DNA of 46,709 bases from Candidatus Methylomirabilis sp. (GCA_002634395.1 NSJM01000016.1:1-46709); one strand, 5' to 3'; counted from the first letter of the stretch, positions 37,475 to 44,967 are shown. Numbers and translations are program-made. The notes: generated by a model from the letters alone, not told the origin.

Positions 37475-37550
37475 GGCGGCGTAGCCAAGTGGCTAAGGCA
37501 GAGGTCTGCAAAACCTTTATTCGGCGGTTCGAGTCCGCCCGCCGCCTCCA
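37475..37550 (+). tRNA. tRNA-Cys (anticodon GCA)
   Basis: Folds with acceptor GGCGGCG/CGCCGCC, three-bp D stem GCC/GGC, anticodon loop CTGCAAA, T stem GGCGG/CCGCC, discriminator T and encoded CCA. Length 76. It lies 126 bases after tRNA-Gly and is probably on the same transcript. Confidence 0.95.
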
Positions 37551-37627
37551 CGCTTCTCTTCATCCCAATGATTACAGAATGAACTACCCCACGACAAGCC
37601 ACTGGGTATCGTATCCTGTTCCGGCCC

Positions 37628-37744
37628 GTCATTCCGCCTGCCTGTGCGTCTCCGCACGCAGACAGGTGCGCGACACGTCTGCCCCGTACTGGATACGGAG
37701 GAATTCAGTCAGGTCCCCTGGATACCGGCTTCCGCCGGCATGAC
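37628..37744. repeat. REP-like composite palindromic element
   Basis: The element is bounded by GTCATTCCG at its left end and CGGCATGAC at its right, near-inverted copies. Inside are a 30-base hairpin core at 37637-37666, a CCGTA/TACGG hairpin at about 37684-37698, and a CCGGC/GCCGG hairpin at about 37724-37739. The end pattern (GTCATTCCG, CCTGGAT, CCGGCTTCCGCCGG) resembles widespread REP-type bacterial palindromes. The 30-base core recurs inverted at 46087-46116. Confidence 0.65.
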
Positions 37745-37955
37745 GAACTCGCGGCAAGCCGCGTGGAATGAACCCCCAGTGGATGCAAGGGTGGAGCGGT
37801 CCGGGTAGTCACGGTAGGCGACACGTGCAGGTATTTGAGACGGGGCGCATGGAGGAATTCCAGGAGGCTACAAAGAATATGCGGAGGGGAACAGTACAAT
37901 AGTGATCGGCGCAATGGCTTCCCGATCGGCAGCTATCACTTGTTGAGTGCATTTC

Positions 37956-37974
37956 ACCTCGGACACGCCGAGGT
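37956..37974 (-). terminator. Hairpin downstream of fmdB
   Basis: ACCTCGG at 37956-37962 pairs with CCGAGGT at 37968-37974 (7 bp, five-base loop). It lies 15 bases past the fmdB stop on the minus strand. No long T-run follows in that direction, so termination is only probable. Confidence 0.45.
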
Positions 37975-37988
37975 TAGGTGCAGGTCCC

Positions 37989-38195
37989 TCACCCGCTTGG
38001 CGCACAACCCGAGCCTGCGTTACTTAGGGTGCCAGAGCCGATGATCTTGCGCTCGCCTTTAAAGCTGAAAGCGGAAAGCTGCTTTTCTACAGCCGCCCCT
38101 GGGCAGTGCGGGCATTCTATTATAACATCGTGGCTTAAGACGAGTTTTTCGAATACCTGATCACAGCTCGTACAGCGATACTCGTAGATAGGCAT
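37989..38195 (-). CDS. FmdB-family zinc-ribbon protein
   Basis: A 68-residue protein that begins MPIYEYRCTSCDQVFEKLV and has ECPHC further on; Cys8, Cys11, Cys28 and Cys31 form a zinc ribbon. The family is named after FmdB, a putative regulator near formamidase genes, but its function is unknown. The start at 38195 is chosen over one four codons upstream because of GGAG six bases before it and the family N-terminus. It is the last gene of moaB-pup-fmdB. Confidence 0.85.
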   Translation of the reverse strand: MPIYEYRCTSCDQVFEKLVLSHDVIIECPHCPGAAVEKQLSAFSFKGERKIIGSGTLSNAGSGCAPSG

Positions 38196-38216
38196 GCGTA
38201 ACTCCACCCTCCGGGG

Positions 38217-38414
38217 TTATTCTCCGCCGCGCTGGACGTAGCTTTTTACGAACTCCTCGGCGTTCTCCTCGAGGACCTCGTCGATCTCATCCATGAGTTT
38301 GTCAAGGTCCTCCTTAATCTTCTTCCCTTTTTTTACGGTCTCTGGATTCGGCTCGGCCGCTTCAGGTGGCGCATTGCCGGCCTCGCGTTTTTGCTTTCGT
38401 TCCTGCTCCGCCAT
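38217..38414 (-). CDS. pup: Pup-like protein (prokaryotic ubiquitin-like)
   Basis: A 65-residue, highly charged protein. The C-terminal half DEIDEVLEENAEEF followed by VKSYVQRGGE matches the Pup signature (a helical region that binds the proteasomal ATPase, then a flexible tail ending Gly-Gly-Glu/Gln). Pup is attached through its C-terminal Glu to target lysines by PafA and leads proteins to the bacterial proteasome. Here the end is already Glu, so Dop deamidation would not be needed. The N-terminal half is Lys/Glu/Pro-rich and probably disordered. A strong GGAGGAGGAG precedes the start. No pafA, dop, mpa or prcBA gene is adjacent; moaB and fmdB flank it. Confidence 0.85.
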   Translation of the reverse strand: MAEQERKQKREAGNAPPEAAEPNPETVKKGKKIKEDLDKLMDEIDEVLEENAEEFVKSYVQRGGE

Positions 38415-38434
38415 GTCTCACTCCTCCTCCCGCC

Positions 38435-38941
38435 TCACCGAGCTGCCTGCCAAACGAGGTGTTGTACCTCCGGTATCAGGAGCTTCGTCAGGGCGAGACG
38501 GACGGCATGCTCCGAGCCCGGCAGACACACGACGACCTTTCCTTTCGCCGTCCCGCAGAGCGCGCGGCTCATCAACGCGGCGCTTCCGACCTCCTGGAAG
38601 GTCAGGCTCCGAAACAGCTCGCCAAAACCAGGGAGTATCTTGTCCAGCAATGGGCTGATAGCCTCAATCGTCTGATCCTTCTTGCTGAGCCCGGTCCCCC
38701 CGGTCATGACGATCAGATCGACTTCTTCTTCACACAGCTTCTTGATGACCTCCCTCAGGCCTTTGGGATCGTTCTTCAGGATCATGGAGGCCTGCTGGCA
38801 ATGTCCGGCCTCATTCAGGAGCGACTCAATGAGTCGGCCTGAGTGGTCGTCTTCCGACTTGCGACTATCGGTGATACTCAACCTCGCGTAGCGGACTGGT
38901 CCAACCTTCTTTGCCTCTAGATGGTGATCGTGAACGCCCAT
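38435..38941 (-). CDS. moaB: Molybdenum cofactor biosynthesis protein MoaB/MogA-type
   Basis: A 168-residue MoCF_biosynth domain protein, which adenylates molybdopterin or binds it. ARLSITDSRKSEDDHSG opens the fold and VMTGGTGLSKKDQTIEAI is the MPT-binding loop; FQEVGSAALMSRALCGTAKGKVVVCLPGS closes it. It resembles MoaB more than MogA by size. It appears to be the first gene of a small minus-strand unit with the Pup-like and FmdB genes, 20 bases apart. Confidence 0.87.
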   Translation of the reverse strand: MGVHDHHLEAKKVGPVRYARLSITDSRKSEDDHSGRLIESLLNEAGHCQQASMILKNDPKGLREVIKKLCEEEVDLIVMTGGTGLSKKDQTIEAISPLLDKILPGFGELFRSLTFQEVGSAALMSRALCGTAKGKVVVCLPGSEHAVRLALTKLLIPEVQHLVWQAAR

Positions 38942-38997
38942 GGGTTCCTCAATGAGATTAAGGCGATGTTCCGCCTGGGATGATCCCGTCTCAATTA

Positions 38998-39026
38998 ATA
39001 ATAATGGAATAACCGATTCCGGTCAA
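38998..39026 (-). promoter_or_regulatory. Sigma-70 promoter for moaB-pup-fmdB
   Basis: On the minus strand TTGACC (39026-39021) and TATTAT (39003-38998) are separated by 17 bases. It lies 57 bases upstream of the moaB start in the 151-base gap after folE. This suggests the Pup-like gene is transcribed with moaB rather than from folE. Confidence 0.65.
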
Positions 39027-39092
39027 TGCGGACAGCCGCAACAGGCTGGGTTCCGCCATCGTATTCCCTTGCTTTCGAAGAGCGCAGTCACC

Positions 39093-39674
39093 TTATGTCG
39101 CGTGCGACCGGATCAACTGCATGAACTCGTTTCGGCTCTCGATCCGCTCTCGGAAGACCCCGTGCATCGATGAGGTCACAGCCTTACTGTTCTGTTTCTC
39201 TACGCCGCGCATCATCATGCAGAGGTGTTGGGCTTCCATGACGACAGCCACCCCCTTTGGCCGCAGGGCCTCCAGGAGCGCGTTGGCGATCTGGGAGGTC
39301 AGACGCTCCTGCACCTGGAGTCGGCGACTGTACATCTCGACCAGCCGAACCAGCTTGCTCAACCCGACGATCTTGCCGTCCGGTAGATAACCGACGTGGC
39401 ACTTGCCGAAAAATGGGAGCAGATGATGCTCGCAGAGGGAGAAGAAGTCGATGTCCTTGACCAGGACGATCTCGTCATAGTTGTCTTGGAAGACCGCTTC
39501 GTTCAGAACGTCATTAACCTGTTTGTCGTAACCGGATGTGAGGAAGGCGAACATCCGCTCTACCCGCTCCGGGGTCTTGACCAATCCTTCCCGATCGGGA
39601 TCCTCGCCGACCTCCTTTAGTAGATCTCTGACCAACCGCTCAATCATTCTCCTGTTCCTCGTGTGGGTATCCAT
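39093..39674 (-). CDS. folE: GTP cyclohydrolase I
   Basis: Converts GTP to dihydroneopterin triphosphate, the first step to folate and other pterins. The 193-residue protein has [20 protein letters not shown] (zinc Cys and His), [23 protein letters not shown] and [11 protein letters not shown] with the third zinc ligand Cys. A second ATG at 39647 is a possible start. It lies 14 bases after the DUF4398-like gene, so the two are co-transcribed. Confidence 0.94.
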   Translation of the reverse strand: MDTHTRNRRMIERLVRDLLKEVGEDPDREGLVKTPERVERMFAFLTSGYDKQVNDVLNEAVFQDNYDEIVLVKDIDFFSLCEHHLLPFFGKCHVGYLPDGKIVGLSKLVRLVEMYSRRLQVQERLTSQIANALLEALRPKGVAVVMEAQHLCMMMRGVEKQNSKAVTSSMHGVFRERIESRNEFMQLIRSHAT

Positions 39675-39688
39675 CTGCTCAGGCAGGA

Positions 39689-40309
39689 TCAGTTCCTTTC
39701 CTGCTGCGCCGCCGGCGCGACCTGTCCTTCCAGCCCCAGCTTGCGCAGCCCAGACTCAGCCTGTACTCGCGCCCTTCTGGCCTCACTCCTCACGGCTTCC
39801 TTTGTGCCGAGCTCGCCGAACAACGCCTCTCGCGCCGAACTAAAATCTCGGTTGACATTCGTATTGAAACTCTCGGCGATCTGCGCTTTGATCGCGGTGA
39901 TCTCTCGATCGGATTTCACTTCTATTGCCTTCGTTCCCGCCACCTTCGCCTGGTACTGCGCCCGTTCCGCGAGCAGGCTGACTGCCTCTCCGGACTTTCT
40001 GGCGCTGAACAAGTGAGTATCTTGCTTCGACTGCGATGCAGACCTGAAGACTTTCGCCTCATCCTCGGCCTGCGCCAGGTAGTTCAGGGCAAGGGAGAAC
40101 TCCTCCGGCGCATAGATATCCGCCTCGAAGTCCTTCGCTTCCTGGATGGCCTTCTCCGCTTCCTCCAGCGCCTTCACAAAGACGATCTCTTGCGCGTCAG
40201 CCACGCCTGTTTCGAACAAAGTCGAAGGACCCGTCCAGAACGTACACGGAACCAGCGCGACCACTACGCCGAAGATCATGTACTGAATGCCTCGTCTCCA
40301 GTATTTCAT
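39689..40309 (-). CDS. Exported DUF4398-like helical protein
   Basis: A 206-residue protein with an N-terminal hydrophobic segment (about residues 8-25) and a possible signal peptidase site near ADAQE, residue 40. The rest is Ala/Glu/Lys-rich and probably all alpha-helical. The segment [19 protein letters not shown] with repeated [19 protein letters not shown] resembles DUF4398 proteins, found in the periplasm or as lipoproteins. A Cys at 22 lies in VPC, not a clear lipobox. Function is unknown. It lies between the phosphofructokinase gene and folE on one strand. Confidence 0.6.
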   Translation of the reverse strand: MKYWRRGIQYMIFGVVVALVPCTFWTGPSTLFETGVADAQEIVFVKALEEAEKAIQEAKDFEADIYAPEEFSLALNYLAQAEDEAKVFRSASQSKQDTHLFSARKSGEAVSLLAERAQYQAKVAGTKAIEVKSDREITAIKAQIAESFNTNVNRDFSSAREALFGELGTKEAVRSEARRARVQAESGLRKLGLEGQVAPAAQQERN

Positions 40310-40367
40310 TGTGCCGGCTCCTTCGTGAGAAAAATGTCTCTCCTGATTACTACAGGTTCCACGACCG

Positions 40368-41597
40368 TCAATCGCCGAGATAACTAAATCGCTTGACGAA
40401 TTCAGTCCGGTCTAATTTCCCACTCTGCGCGAGCGCCTCGATCTGCCCCGGCATCTCAAAGTCCTGAGGTTCCAGACGGATCATATACGCCCGCAGTGTC
40501 TGATACGACTCGGATTTGATATCGACGTAACGAACGCGGATCTTCCCTGTTCGATGATCCAACATCTCTCGAAACGGAATCGGGACCATCTTTCCTCCCT
40601 GGATGGTCACCATGGCCTCCGTCTGACCGTCCAACAGAAAACGGGTGGCCCAATAGCCGAGACTACGACAATACTGGATATCCAGCGCACCGGGTGGAGC
40701 GCAGCGGAGCTCATAGCCGAGATCCTTGGCCACAATCGTCACATCGATACCTCGTGCCCGAAGGCTTTCAGCAACCCGCTCTTTCAGTACACGTCCTAAC
40801 ACAAGCTCCGAAAGACGGAGATTCCCATAACTATCCCGTTCAACCGAGCCGAAATCAGTAGGATCAAGTTTATCGGCCAGCCCTTCGCTCAGAATTACCA
40901 CCCCATGCCCCTTTCCTGAGGCGCGCCGCTTGATCATTGCTCCTTCCAGGATGTCGACCAGCGTCTGAAGGGAGATTCTCGGCTCTGGAAACTCTTCCCC
41001 AATGACCGTTAATGTGGCACCGGCGGCGCCTCCAATGCCGAGCGCCAGATGGCCTGCCCGTCGCCCCATCACGGTGACGAAGAACCACCGGTTCGTTGTG
41101 ACTGCGTCCTCCATCAGGTTCTGAACGATATCTTTGCCCAGGTTACAGGCGGTCGTAAAGCCGAATGTCGCCACCTCTTGTGGGAGCGGGAGGTCGTTAT
41201 CGATCGTCTTCGGTACATGCGCGATGGCGATCCGATCCTTCATGACCTCCGACAGCCGACACGCCGCGAAGGCGGTGTCATCACCCCCGATCGTCAACAG
41301 ATACGATACCTCCAATTTATCAAGCGTCTCGACTACGTGTCGGAGCGTATCCGGAGATTTGGCCGGATTCTCTCTGGATGTTCGAAGAATGGAACCCCCT
41401 TCGAAATGGATCCGGGATACCTCATCGATTTCGATCTCCATCACGTGGCTCATGTCGCCTTGTGCAAGCCACTTAAACCCATCGTAGAAACCGAGCACAC
41501 GCACCCCACGGTTACGTGCCTCTATGGCCGCAGCAGCGATCACGCCATTAATGCCTGGCGCGGGTCCGCCTCCGACCAATATGCCAAGCGTCTTCAT
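40368..41597 (-). CDS. pfp: 6-phosphofructokinase, PPi-dependent type by motif
   Basis: A 409-residue phosphofructokinase family enzyme that phosphorylates fructose 6-phosphate. The nucleotide/PPi site starts GGGPAPGINGV at residue 9. The key positions are GGDDT (Asp107) and PKTIDND (Lys130). In ATP-dependent enzymes these are Gly and Gly; Asp plus Lys marks pyrophosphate-dependent members, which work reversibly. The catalytic Asp is 133. MGRRAGHLALGIG is also typical. It is the first gene of pfp-DUF4398-folE. It has a candidate promoter about 80 bases upstream, with a heptamer hairpin in the predicted leader. Confidence 0.88.
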   Translation of the reverse strand: MKTLGILVGGGPAPGINGVIAAAAIEARNRGVRVLGFYDGFKWLAQGDMSHVMEIEIDEVSRIHFEGGSILRTSRENPAKSPDTLRHVVETLDKLEVSYLLTIGGDDTAFAACRLSEVMKDRIAIAHVPKTIDNDLPLPQEVATFGFTTACNLGKDIVQNLMEDAVTTNRWFFVTVMGRRAGHLALGIGGAAGATLTVIGEEFPEPRISLQTLVDILEGAMIKRRASGKGHGVVILSEGLADKLDPTDFGSVERDSYGNLRLSELVLGRVLKERVAESLRARGIDVTIVAKDLGYELRCAPPGALDIQYCRSLGYWATRFLLDGQTEAMVTIQGGKMVPIPFREMLDHRTGKIRVRYVDIKSESYQTLRAYMIRLEPQDFEMPGQIEALAQSGKLDRTEFVKRFSYLGD

Positions 41598-41623
41598 GAG
41601 ATCCCCTCGCGATGAGCAGTAGA

Positions 41624-41665
41624 CTGTCAGCTCTCAGTAAAACGCTGAAGACTGACGGCTATAAT
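41624..41665. repeat. Heptamer hairpin element 11 (TCAGC/GCTGA class)
   Basis: Six 7-mers in unbroken phase: CTGTCAG, CTCTCAG, TAAAACG, CTGAAGA, CTGACGG, CTATAAT. The first two face the fourth and fifth across a single 7-base unit acting as loop. It lies in the presumed leader of pfp, 27 bases from its start codon. Confidence 0.8.
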
Positions 41666-41677
41666 TCAAACGTATTC

Positions 41678-41706
41678 AGTGTACGAGTAACAGGACCCGG
41701 CGTCAA
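41678..41706 (-). promoter_or_regulatory. Candidate sigma-70 promoter for pfp
   Basis: On the minus strand TTGACG (41706-41701) and TACACT (41683-41678) are 17 bases apart, pointing at pfp. The leader would be about 70 bases and contain the heptamer hairpin at 41624-41665. Confidence 0.45.
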
Positions 41707-41741
41707 CCGAACTCACCCAACCCGGCAGTTCCGCTCTGTAG

Positions 41742-41762
41742 GGGTGGGGTTTATCCCCGCCC
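41742..41762. repeat. GC-rich interspersed hairpin
   Basis: GGGTGGGG at 41742-41749 pairs with CCCCGCCC at 41755-41762 across TTTAT. The flanking GTAG...GTTACGAG context resembles palindromes scattered in other genomes. It could also terminate the tRNA-Gly transcript, although no T-run follows on either strand. Confidence 0.5.
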
Positions 41763-41856
41763 GTTACGAGAGGGCATACAGTCCTCCCGTACAGTGCCAC
41801 GCTTATAACCCAGACCAAGCATAGGGAAATCCTTGGAGACTTGAGGGCACTTCAGG

Positions 41857-41884
41857 AGCTGAAACCTGACCGCTGATGGCTGAA
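41857..41884. repeat. Heptamer element 12 (GCTGA class), single arm
   Basis: Four in-phase 7-mers, AGCTGAA, ACCTGAC, CGCTGAT and GGCTGAA. It lies 12 bases beyond the 3' end of tRNA-Gly(CCC). No facing arm is close by; the TCAG arm at 41624 is more than 190 bases away. Confidence 0.7.
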
Positions 41885-41896
41885 CGCGTACCAATG

Positions 41897-41971
<75 letters not shown>

Positions 41972-41980
41972 GCCTTCTTC

Positions 41981-42009
41981 TGTCTAACAAAAGCGCTCAC
42001 GCTTGTCAA
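41981..42009 (-). promoter_or_regulatory. Promoter for tRNA-Gly(CCC)
   Basis: On the minus strand TTGACA (42009-42004) and TAGACA (41986-41981) are 17 bases apart, and the tRNA starts 9 bases after the -10 box. The -10 box is poor but the -35 is perfect. Confidence 0.6.
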
Positions 42010-42024
42010 TGGTTTTAACGTGAC

Positions 42025-43530
42025 TCAAGAAGGCAGCGCCTCGAAGGACTGCTGCCACGATACAAGATGTTCCTGGACGTAGGTCAGGGCCTCCTCGCGG
42101 CTATTGATGAGCCCCGTGGCCTGCGCTTCCTGCAGATGATCGAGTACGAATCCCAGAAAAGGGCCAGGCGCAACGCCGAATGCCTCGATCAGATCGTCTC
42201 CTCGCAGGATGGGCTTTACCAGACTCGTCAGAAACTCTGTTCTGTAGAATCGAAACATCTCGCGCAGAAATTCCTGATGTCGGATGAATTCCTCTGTGTC
42301 CTCGCCAATCGTGGCCAGTAGATCCGCCCAGGAATGCAACAGGACAATGGGGGCAACATGACCCAGCTCGCGAAAGAAACGATACTGCGCTTTGGTGGTG
42401 ACCGTCGTCCTGCTCGAGAGATGGATCGGTCGCAGATGATGTCGCTCGATGTCGATCACGAGGCTCTCGGCTCGTCGACCAAATCGAAGGCGTTCGCATA
42501 GGCGAGTGAGGATCGGCAGGCCGGCCTGCTCGTGTCCCAGGAACCGGACTCGACCATTCGATTGTATGCTCCAAGTCTCTGGTTTGCCGACGTCGTGCAG
42601 GAACCCCAATAACTTGAGGATGGCGGTTTCGGCGATGCCTGCCTCGAGTTCCTGATGAAGCTGTTCGCATAACCAGGGGGCGTCTTTCGGAAAGAGCTGC
42701 TCAAGGTTCATGAGTAGCAATTCGACAGATCGAAGCGTCTGCAGCGAGTGTTCCCAGAGGGGCAGACGATGCGGCATGCTCGCCGGCACCGACTTAAGCA
42801 TTTCGACCTCCGGGATCAGTGCCTTCAAAAGCTGCAGGGTATCCAAGTACTCGATCCAAGGCGCTGCGGGGACCGTATCGAGGATCCTGAACAGCTCGGT
42901 ACGCAGACGCTCTCCAGCCACTGTCCCGAGCAGTGATGCGCGTTCGATAATCCACCGCTGCGTGGTCTCCTCGATGGTGAAGTCGAGCTCTGCAGCCAGG
43001 CGGACAGCCCTGATCAGGCGAAGCGGATCGCGATTGAATGCCGATGGAGTATCGGCTCTTAGGCGCTTTTCTCGCAGATCGATTAGCCCACCTGTTGGAT
43101 CGATTACGCGCAGGGTGTCGGGAGCCGTGGGCCGGTAGTCGGAGGTGTCGATGCGTACGGCCAGGGCATTAACAGTAAAATCGCGGGCCGCTAAATCATC
43201 TTCGATCGTCTCACCCTTTGGCCGATTGATGTCGATCTGGACGATCATCTCTTCAGATCGGATGATGGTCCGCACCGTTTCCGAGTCGAAGCGAATAAGG
43301 CTGCCTTGCAGGGCTCTGGCCACGTCATGGCCGAATTGCTCCGCATCCCCCCAGATCACCAGATCGAGGTCAACCCGCTTCGCCTTCGGCCGATCAAGCA
43401 AAAGATCGCGTAGGTACCCACCGACCAGATAGAGGGAGCCCACCCTGCCGGCAGCCGCGATCGCCCTGACAGCCAGCAAATACGGGTCACGCTGCAGTCC
43501 GTCCAGACTGTAGAAGGGCGCTGTGTTCAT
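42025..43530 (-). CDS. CCA tRNA nucleotidyltransferase/poly(A) polymerase family, with HD domain
   Basis: A class II nucleotidyltransferase that adds or repairs CCA on tRNAs. From Met at 43530, YLVGGYLRD (GlyGly at 37-38) and the DLD metal pair at 54-56 form the catalytic head; RDFTVNALAV and FNRDPLRLIRAVRLAAEL follow. The second half has an HD domain with FLHDVGKPET. HD-containing members can also be phosphohydrolases. The frame is open to GTG 43626, adding 32 residues that lack family similarity; neither start has a good ribosome binding site. All three tRNAs here encode CCA, so repair may be its role for them. Confidence 0.88.
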   Translation of the reverse strand: MNTAPFYSLDGLQRDPYLLAVRAIAAAGRVGSLYLVGGYLRDLLLDRPKAKRVDLDLVIWGDAEQFGHDVARALQGSLIRFDSETVRTIIRSEEMIVQIDINRPKGETIEDDLAARDFTVNALAVRIDTSDYRPTAPDTLRVIDPTGGLIDLREKRLRADTPSAFNRDPLRLIRAVRLAAELDFTIEETTQRWIIERASLLGTVAGERLRTELFRILDTVPAAPWIEYLDTLQLLKALIPEVEMLKSVPASMPHRLPLWEHSLQTLRSVELLLMNLEQLFPKDAPWLCEQLHQELEAGIAETAILKLLGFLHDVGKPETWSIQSNGRVRFLGHEQAGLPILTRLCERLRFGRRAESLVIDIERHHLRPIHLSSRTTVTTKAQYRFFRELGHVAPIVLLHSWADLLATIGEDTEEFIRHQEFLREMFRFYRTEFLTSLVKPILRGDDLIEAFGVAPGPFLGFVLDHLQEAQATGLINSREEALTYVQEHLVSWQQSFEALPS

Positions 43531-43918
43531 CGAACAGAGAGACAGCGCTTGGAAAGGGGACAGTCGTTGCACAAGGGGGTATGCATCTTGCGAGTCCTTT
43601 GGCCAAGCCGCACGAGGTTCACGCACATGGAGGAAAGCAGAGGAGGAGACACCATCGGTTGAAGAACAGCCTGGACCTTTTTAGGAGGCAACACTATGTG
43701 AGGCTACCGGACCACTAGTCGGAAGTCAACAGCAATCGCCCACGAGAAAAATTCCCTTGCCATGACTAATTCTCGCCCTATATGATGTAAGAAGTCAATG
43801 TGCAAAGCGAGGATTCGCTCACGTTGCTCTTATGTACGAGTAGCCGATCTGCCCATGTACGATTGCATACAGACCGGCAGAAGACGGGCCGGCGGTTCCT
43901 CTTAGAGGAGACAGGCGA
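43531..43918. other. Divergent intergenic region between CCA enzyme and DUF1858-cysE
   Basis: No convincing gene is seen in about 390 bases. A plus-strand promoter-like pair lies at 43757-43784. A CCGGC/GCCGG inverted repeat near 43874-43893 and a small CCTC/GAGG hairpin at 43898-43908 cover the ribosome binding site of the next gene. The part up to 43626 may belong to the N-terminus of the CCA enzyme. Confidence 0.5.
43757..43784 (+). promoter_or_regulatory. Candidate sigma-70 promoter for DUF1858-cysE
   Basis: TTGCCA at 43757-43762 and TATATG at 43779-43784 are 16 bases apart (18 if TATGAT is taken as -10). It would give a leader of about 130 bases before the DUF1858 start. Confidence 0.45.
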
Positions 43919-44122
43919 ATGAGGATTACCGCAGAGATGAAGATTGATAATGTAGTTCGGCAGTACCCGGAGACCGTCCAGATCTTTAACCGTTACGGCG
44001 TTGCCTGCATGGGGTGCTCTGCGGCTGAGTATGATAATATCGCCACCAGTGCCCAGGTCCACGGCGTCAACCTGGACCAACTTCTGCGAGAGTTGAACGA
44101 GACTGTAACTGTCCGCAACTGA
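43919..44122 (+). CDS. DUF1858-domain protein with CxxC motif
   Basis: A 67-residue protein: [20 protein letters not shown], then [20 protein letters not shown]. This is the DUF1858 pattern, also seen at the N-terminus of ScdA/RIC-type iron-sulfur repair proteins, in which a helix pair carries a conserved CxGC. The two cysteines probably do thiol or metal chemistry, but no function is proven. AGAGGAG at 43904-43910 is the ribosome binding site. It ends five bases before cysE, so the two are probably co-translated. Confidence 0.85.
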   Translation: MRITAEMKIDNVVRQYPETVQIFNRYGVACMGCSAAEYDNIATSAQVHGVNLDQLLRELNETVTVRN

Positions 44123-44127
44123 ATCGC

Positions 44128-44841
44128 GTGCCTCGCGTGTTCACCATACTCAAACGAGACATTCGAGCGGCCCTCGAGCGGGATCCAGCGGCTCGTAGCG
44201 CGCTGGAGGTCCTCGTGTGTTATCCCGGCCTGCATGCCCTGTACATCCACCGCGTTGCGCACTGGTTCTGGAACGGCAACCTGAAGACCTTCGGCCGCTT
44301 CATCTCACATATAGGCCGATTCCTGACCGGAGTTGAAATCCATCCTGGGGCGAGTCTCGGGCCTGGCCTCTTCATTGATCATGGCCTCGGAGTTGTCATC
44401 GGCGAGACCTGTGAGATCGGTGAAGATGTGACCATCTATCAGGGCGTGACGCTTGGCGGTACCAGCCTGGAGAAAAAGAAGCGACATCCGACGATCGGCA
44501 ACGGTGTCGTGATCGGTGCGGGAGCTACAATCCTTGGAGCGATCAAGGTGGGGGATAACAGCCGTATCGGCTCAGGCTCCGTGGTGGTCAAGGAGGTTCC
44601 CCCCAACTCGCTCGTCGTGGGCGTGCCAGGGCAGGTCATCTATCGCGATGGCAAACGGGTCCCTCGGACAATCGATCTAGAAATGACTGATATGCCGGAC
44701 CCTGCTGAAAAAGCAATCCGATGCGTCCTGGAACGTCTACAGGAGCTGGAAAAGGAAGTTGAAACCCTCAAAAAAGGCCTGTCGTCCTCCCCTGCTCACT
44801 ATGCGTCTTCCTCAAGATACCATTCTCCGCGAAACGAGTAA
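44128..44841 (+). CDS. cysE: Serine O-acetyltransferase
   Basis: Acetylates serine for cysteine synthesis. The 237-residue protein has an N-terminal helical part, then a left-handed beta-helix of hexapeptides: [46 protein letters not shown]. His in FIDHG is the catalytic type. It is the short (EpsC/plant-like) class. The C-terminus adds a coiled-coil-like [17 protein letters not shown] and a Ser-rich end. The start is GTG 44128 and lacks a clear ribosome binding site, so coupling to the upstream gene is likely. Confidence 0.93.
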   Translation: MPRVFTILKRDIRAALERDPAARSALEVLVCYPGLHALYIHRVAHWFWNGNLKTFGRFISHIGRFLTGVEIHPGASLGPGLFIDHGLGVVIGETCEIGEDVTIYQGVTLGGTSLEKKKRHPTIGNGVVIGAGATILGAIKVGDNSRIGSGSVVVKEVPPNSLVVGVPGQVIYRDGKRVPRTIDLEMTDMPDPAEKAIRCVLERLQELEKEVETLKKGLSSSPAHYASSSRYHSPRNE

Positions 44842-44920
44842 CCGGCCACGTTTGGAATAATCCCACATTCTTCCTCGCCCTAAAGGCTGCCAGGGGACAA
44901 GCCGGGTGATCGTCAGATTA

Positions 44921-44960
44921 CGAGTAGAGGAGGCGCCCTGCGGGGTACCTCCTCTACTCG
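44921..44960. terminator. Bidirectional hairpin between cysE and the outer-membrane gene
   Basis: A perfect 13-bp stem (44921-44933 with 44948-44960) encloses a 14-base loop. It lies between two converging genes, 79 bases after cysE and 7 bases beyond the stop of the minus-strand gene. There is no T-run on either side, so it is probably a terminator or transcript-end stabiliser. Confidence 0.7.
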
Positions 44961-44967
44961 AGAGGCA

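Larger units (their letters stand above)
37551..37988. other. Gene-free stretch with interspersed palindromes
   Basis: This 438-base stretch between tRNA-Cys and fmdB holds no convincing gene; the short frames in it have no family resemblance. It contains a composite palindromic element (37628-37744) and a hairpin next to the fmdB end (37956-37974). The rest shows no recognisable signal. Confidence 0.6.
41598..41896. other. Gene-free spacer between pfp and tRNA-Gly(CCC)
   Basis: This 299-base stretch has no gene. It carries two heptamer elements (41624-41665 and 41857-41884), a candidate promoter for pfp (41678-41706), and an 8-bp GC-rich hairpin (41742-41762). It is dense in short repeats. 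Confidence 0.6.

Noticed and set aside
37471-37743. Plus-strand frame across tRNA-Cys and the palindromic element
   Set aside because: It reads through a clear tRNA and a REP-like repeat; no protein similarity.
2814-41884. Heptamer repeats as a CRISPR array
   Set aside because: Units are seven bases with no spacers, they are scattered one per site, and no cas gene is present.
43898-43908. CCTC/GAGG hairpin as a riboswitch or thermometer for DUF1858-cysE
   Set aside because: The stem is only four base pairs with a three-base loop, too weak to claim regulation.
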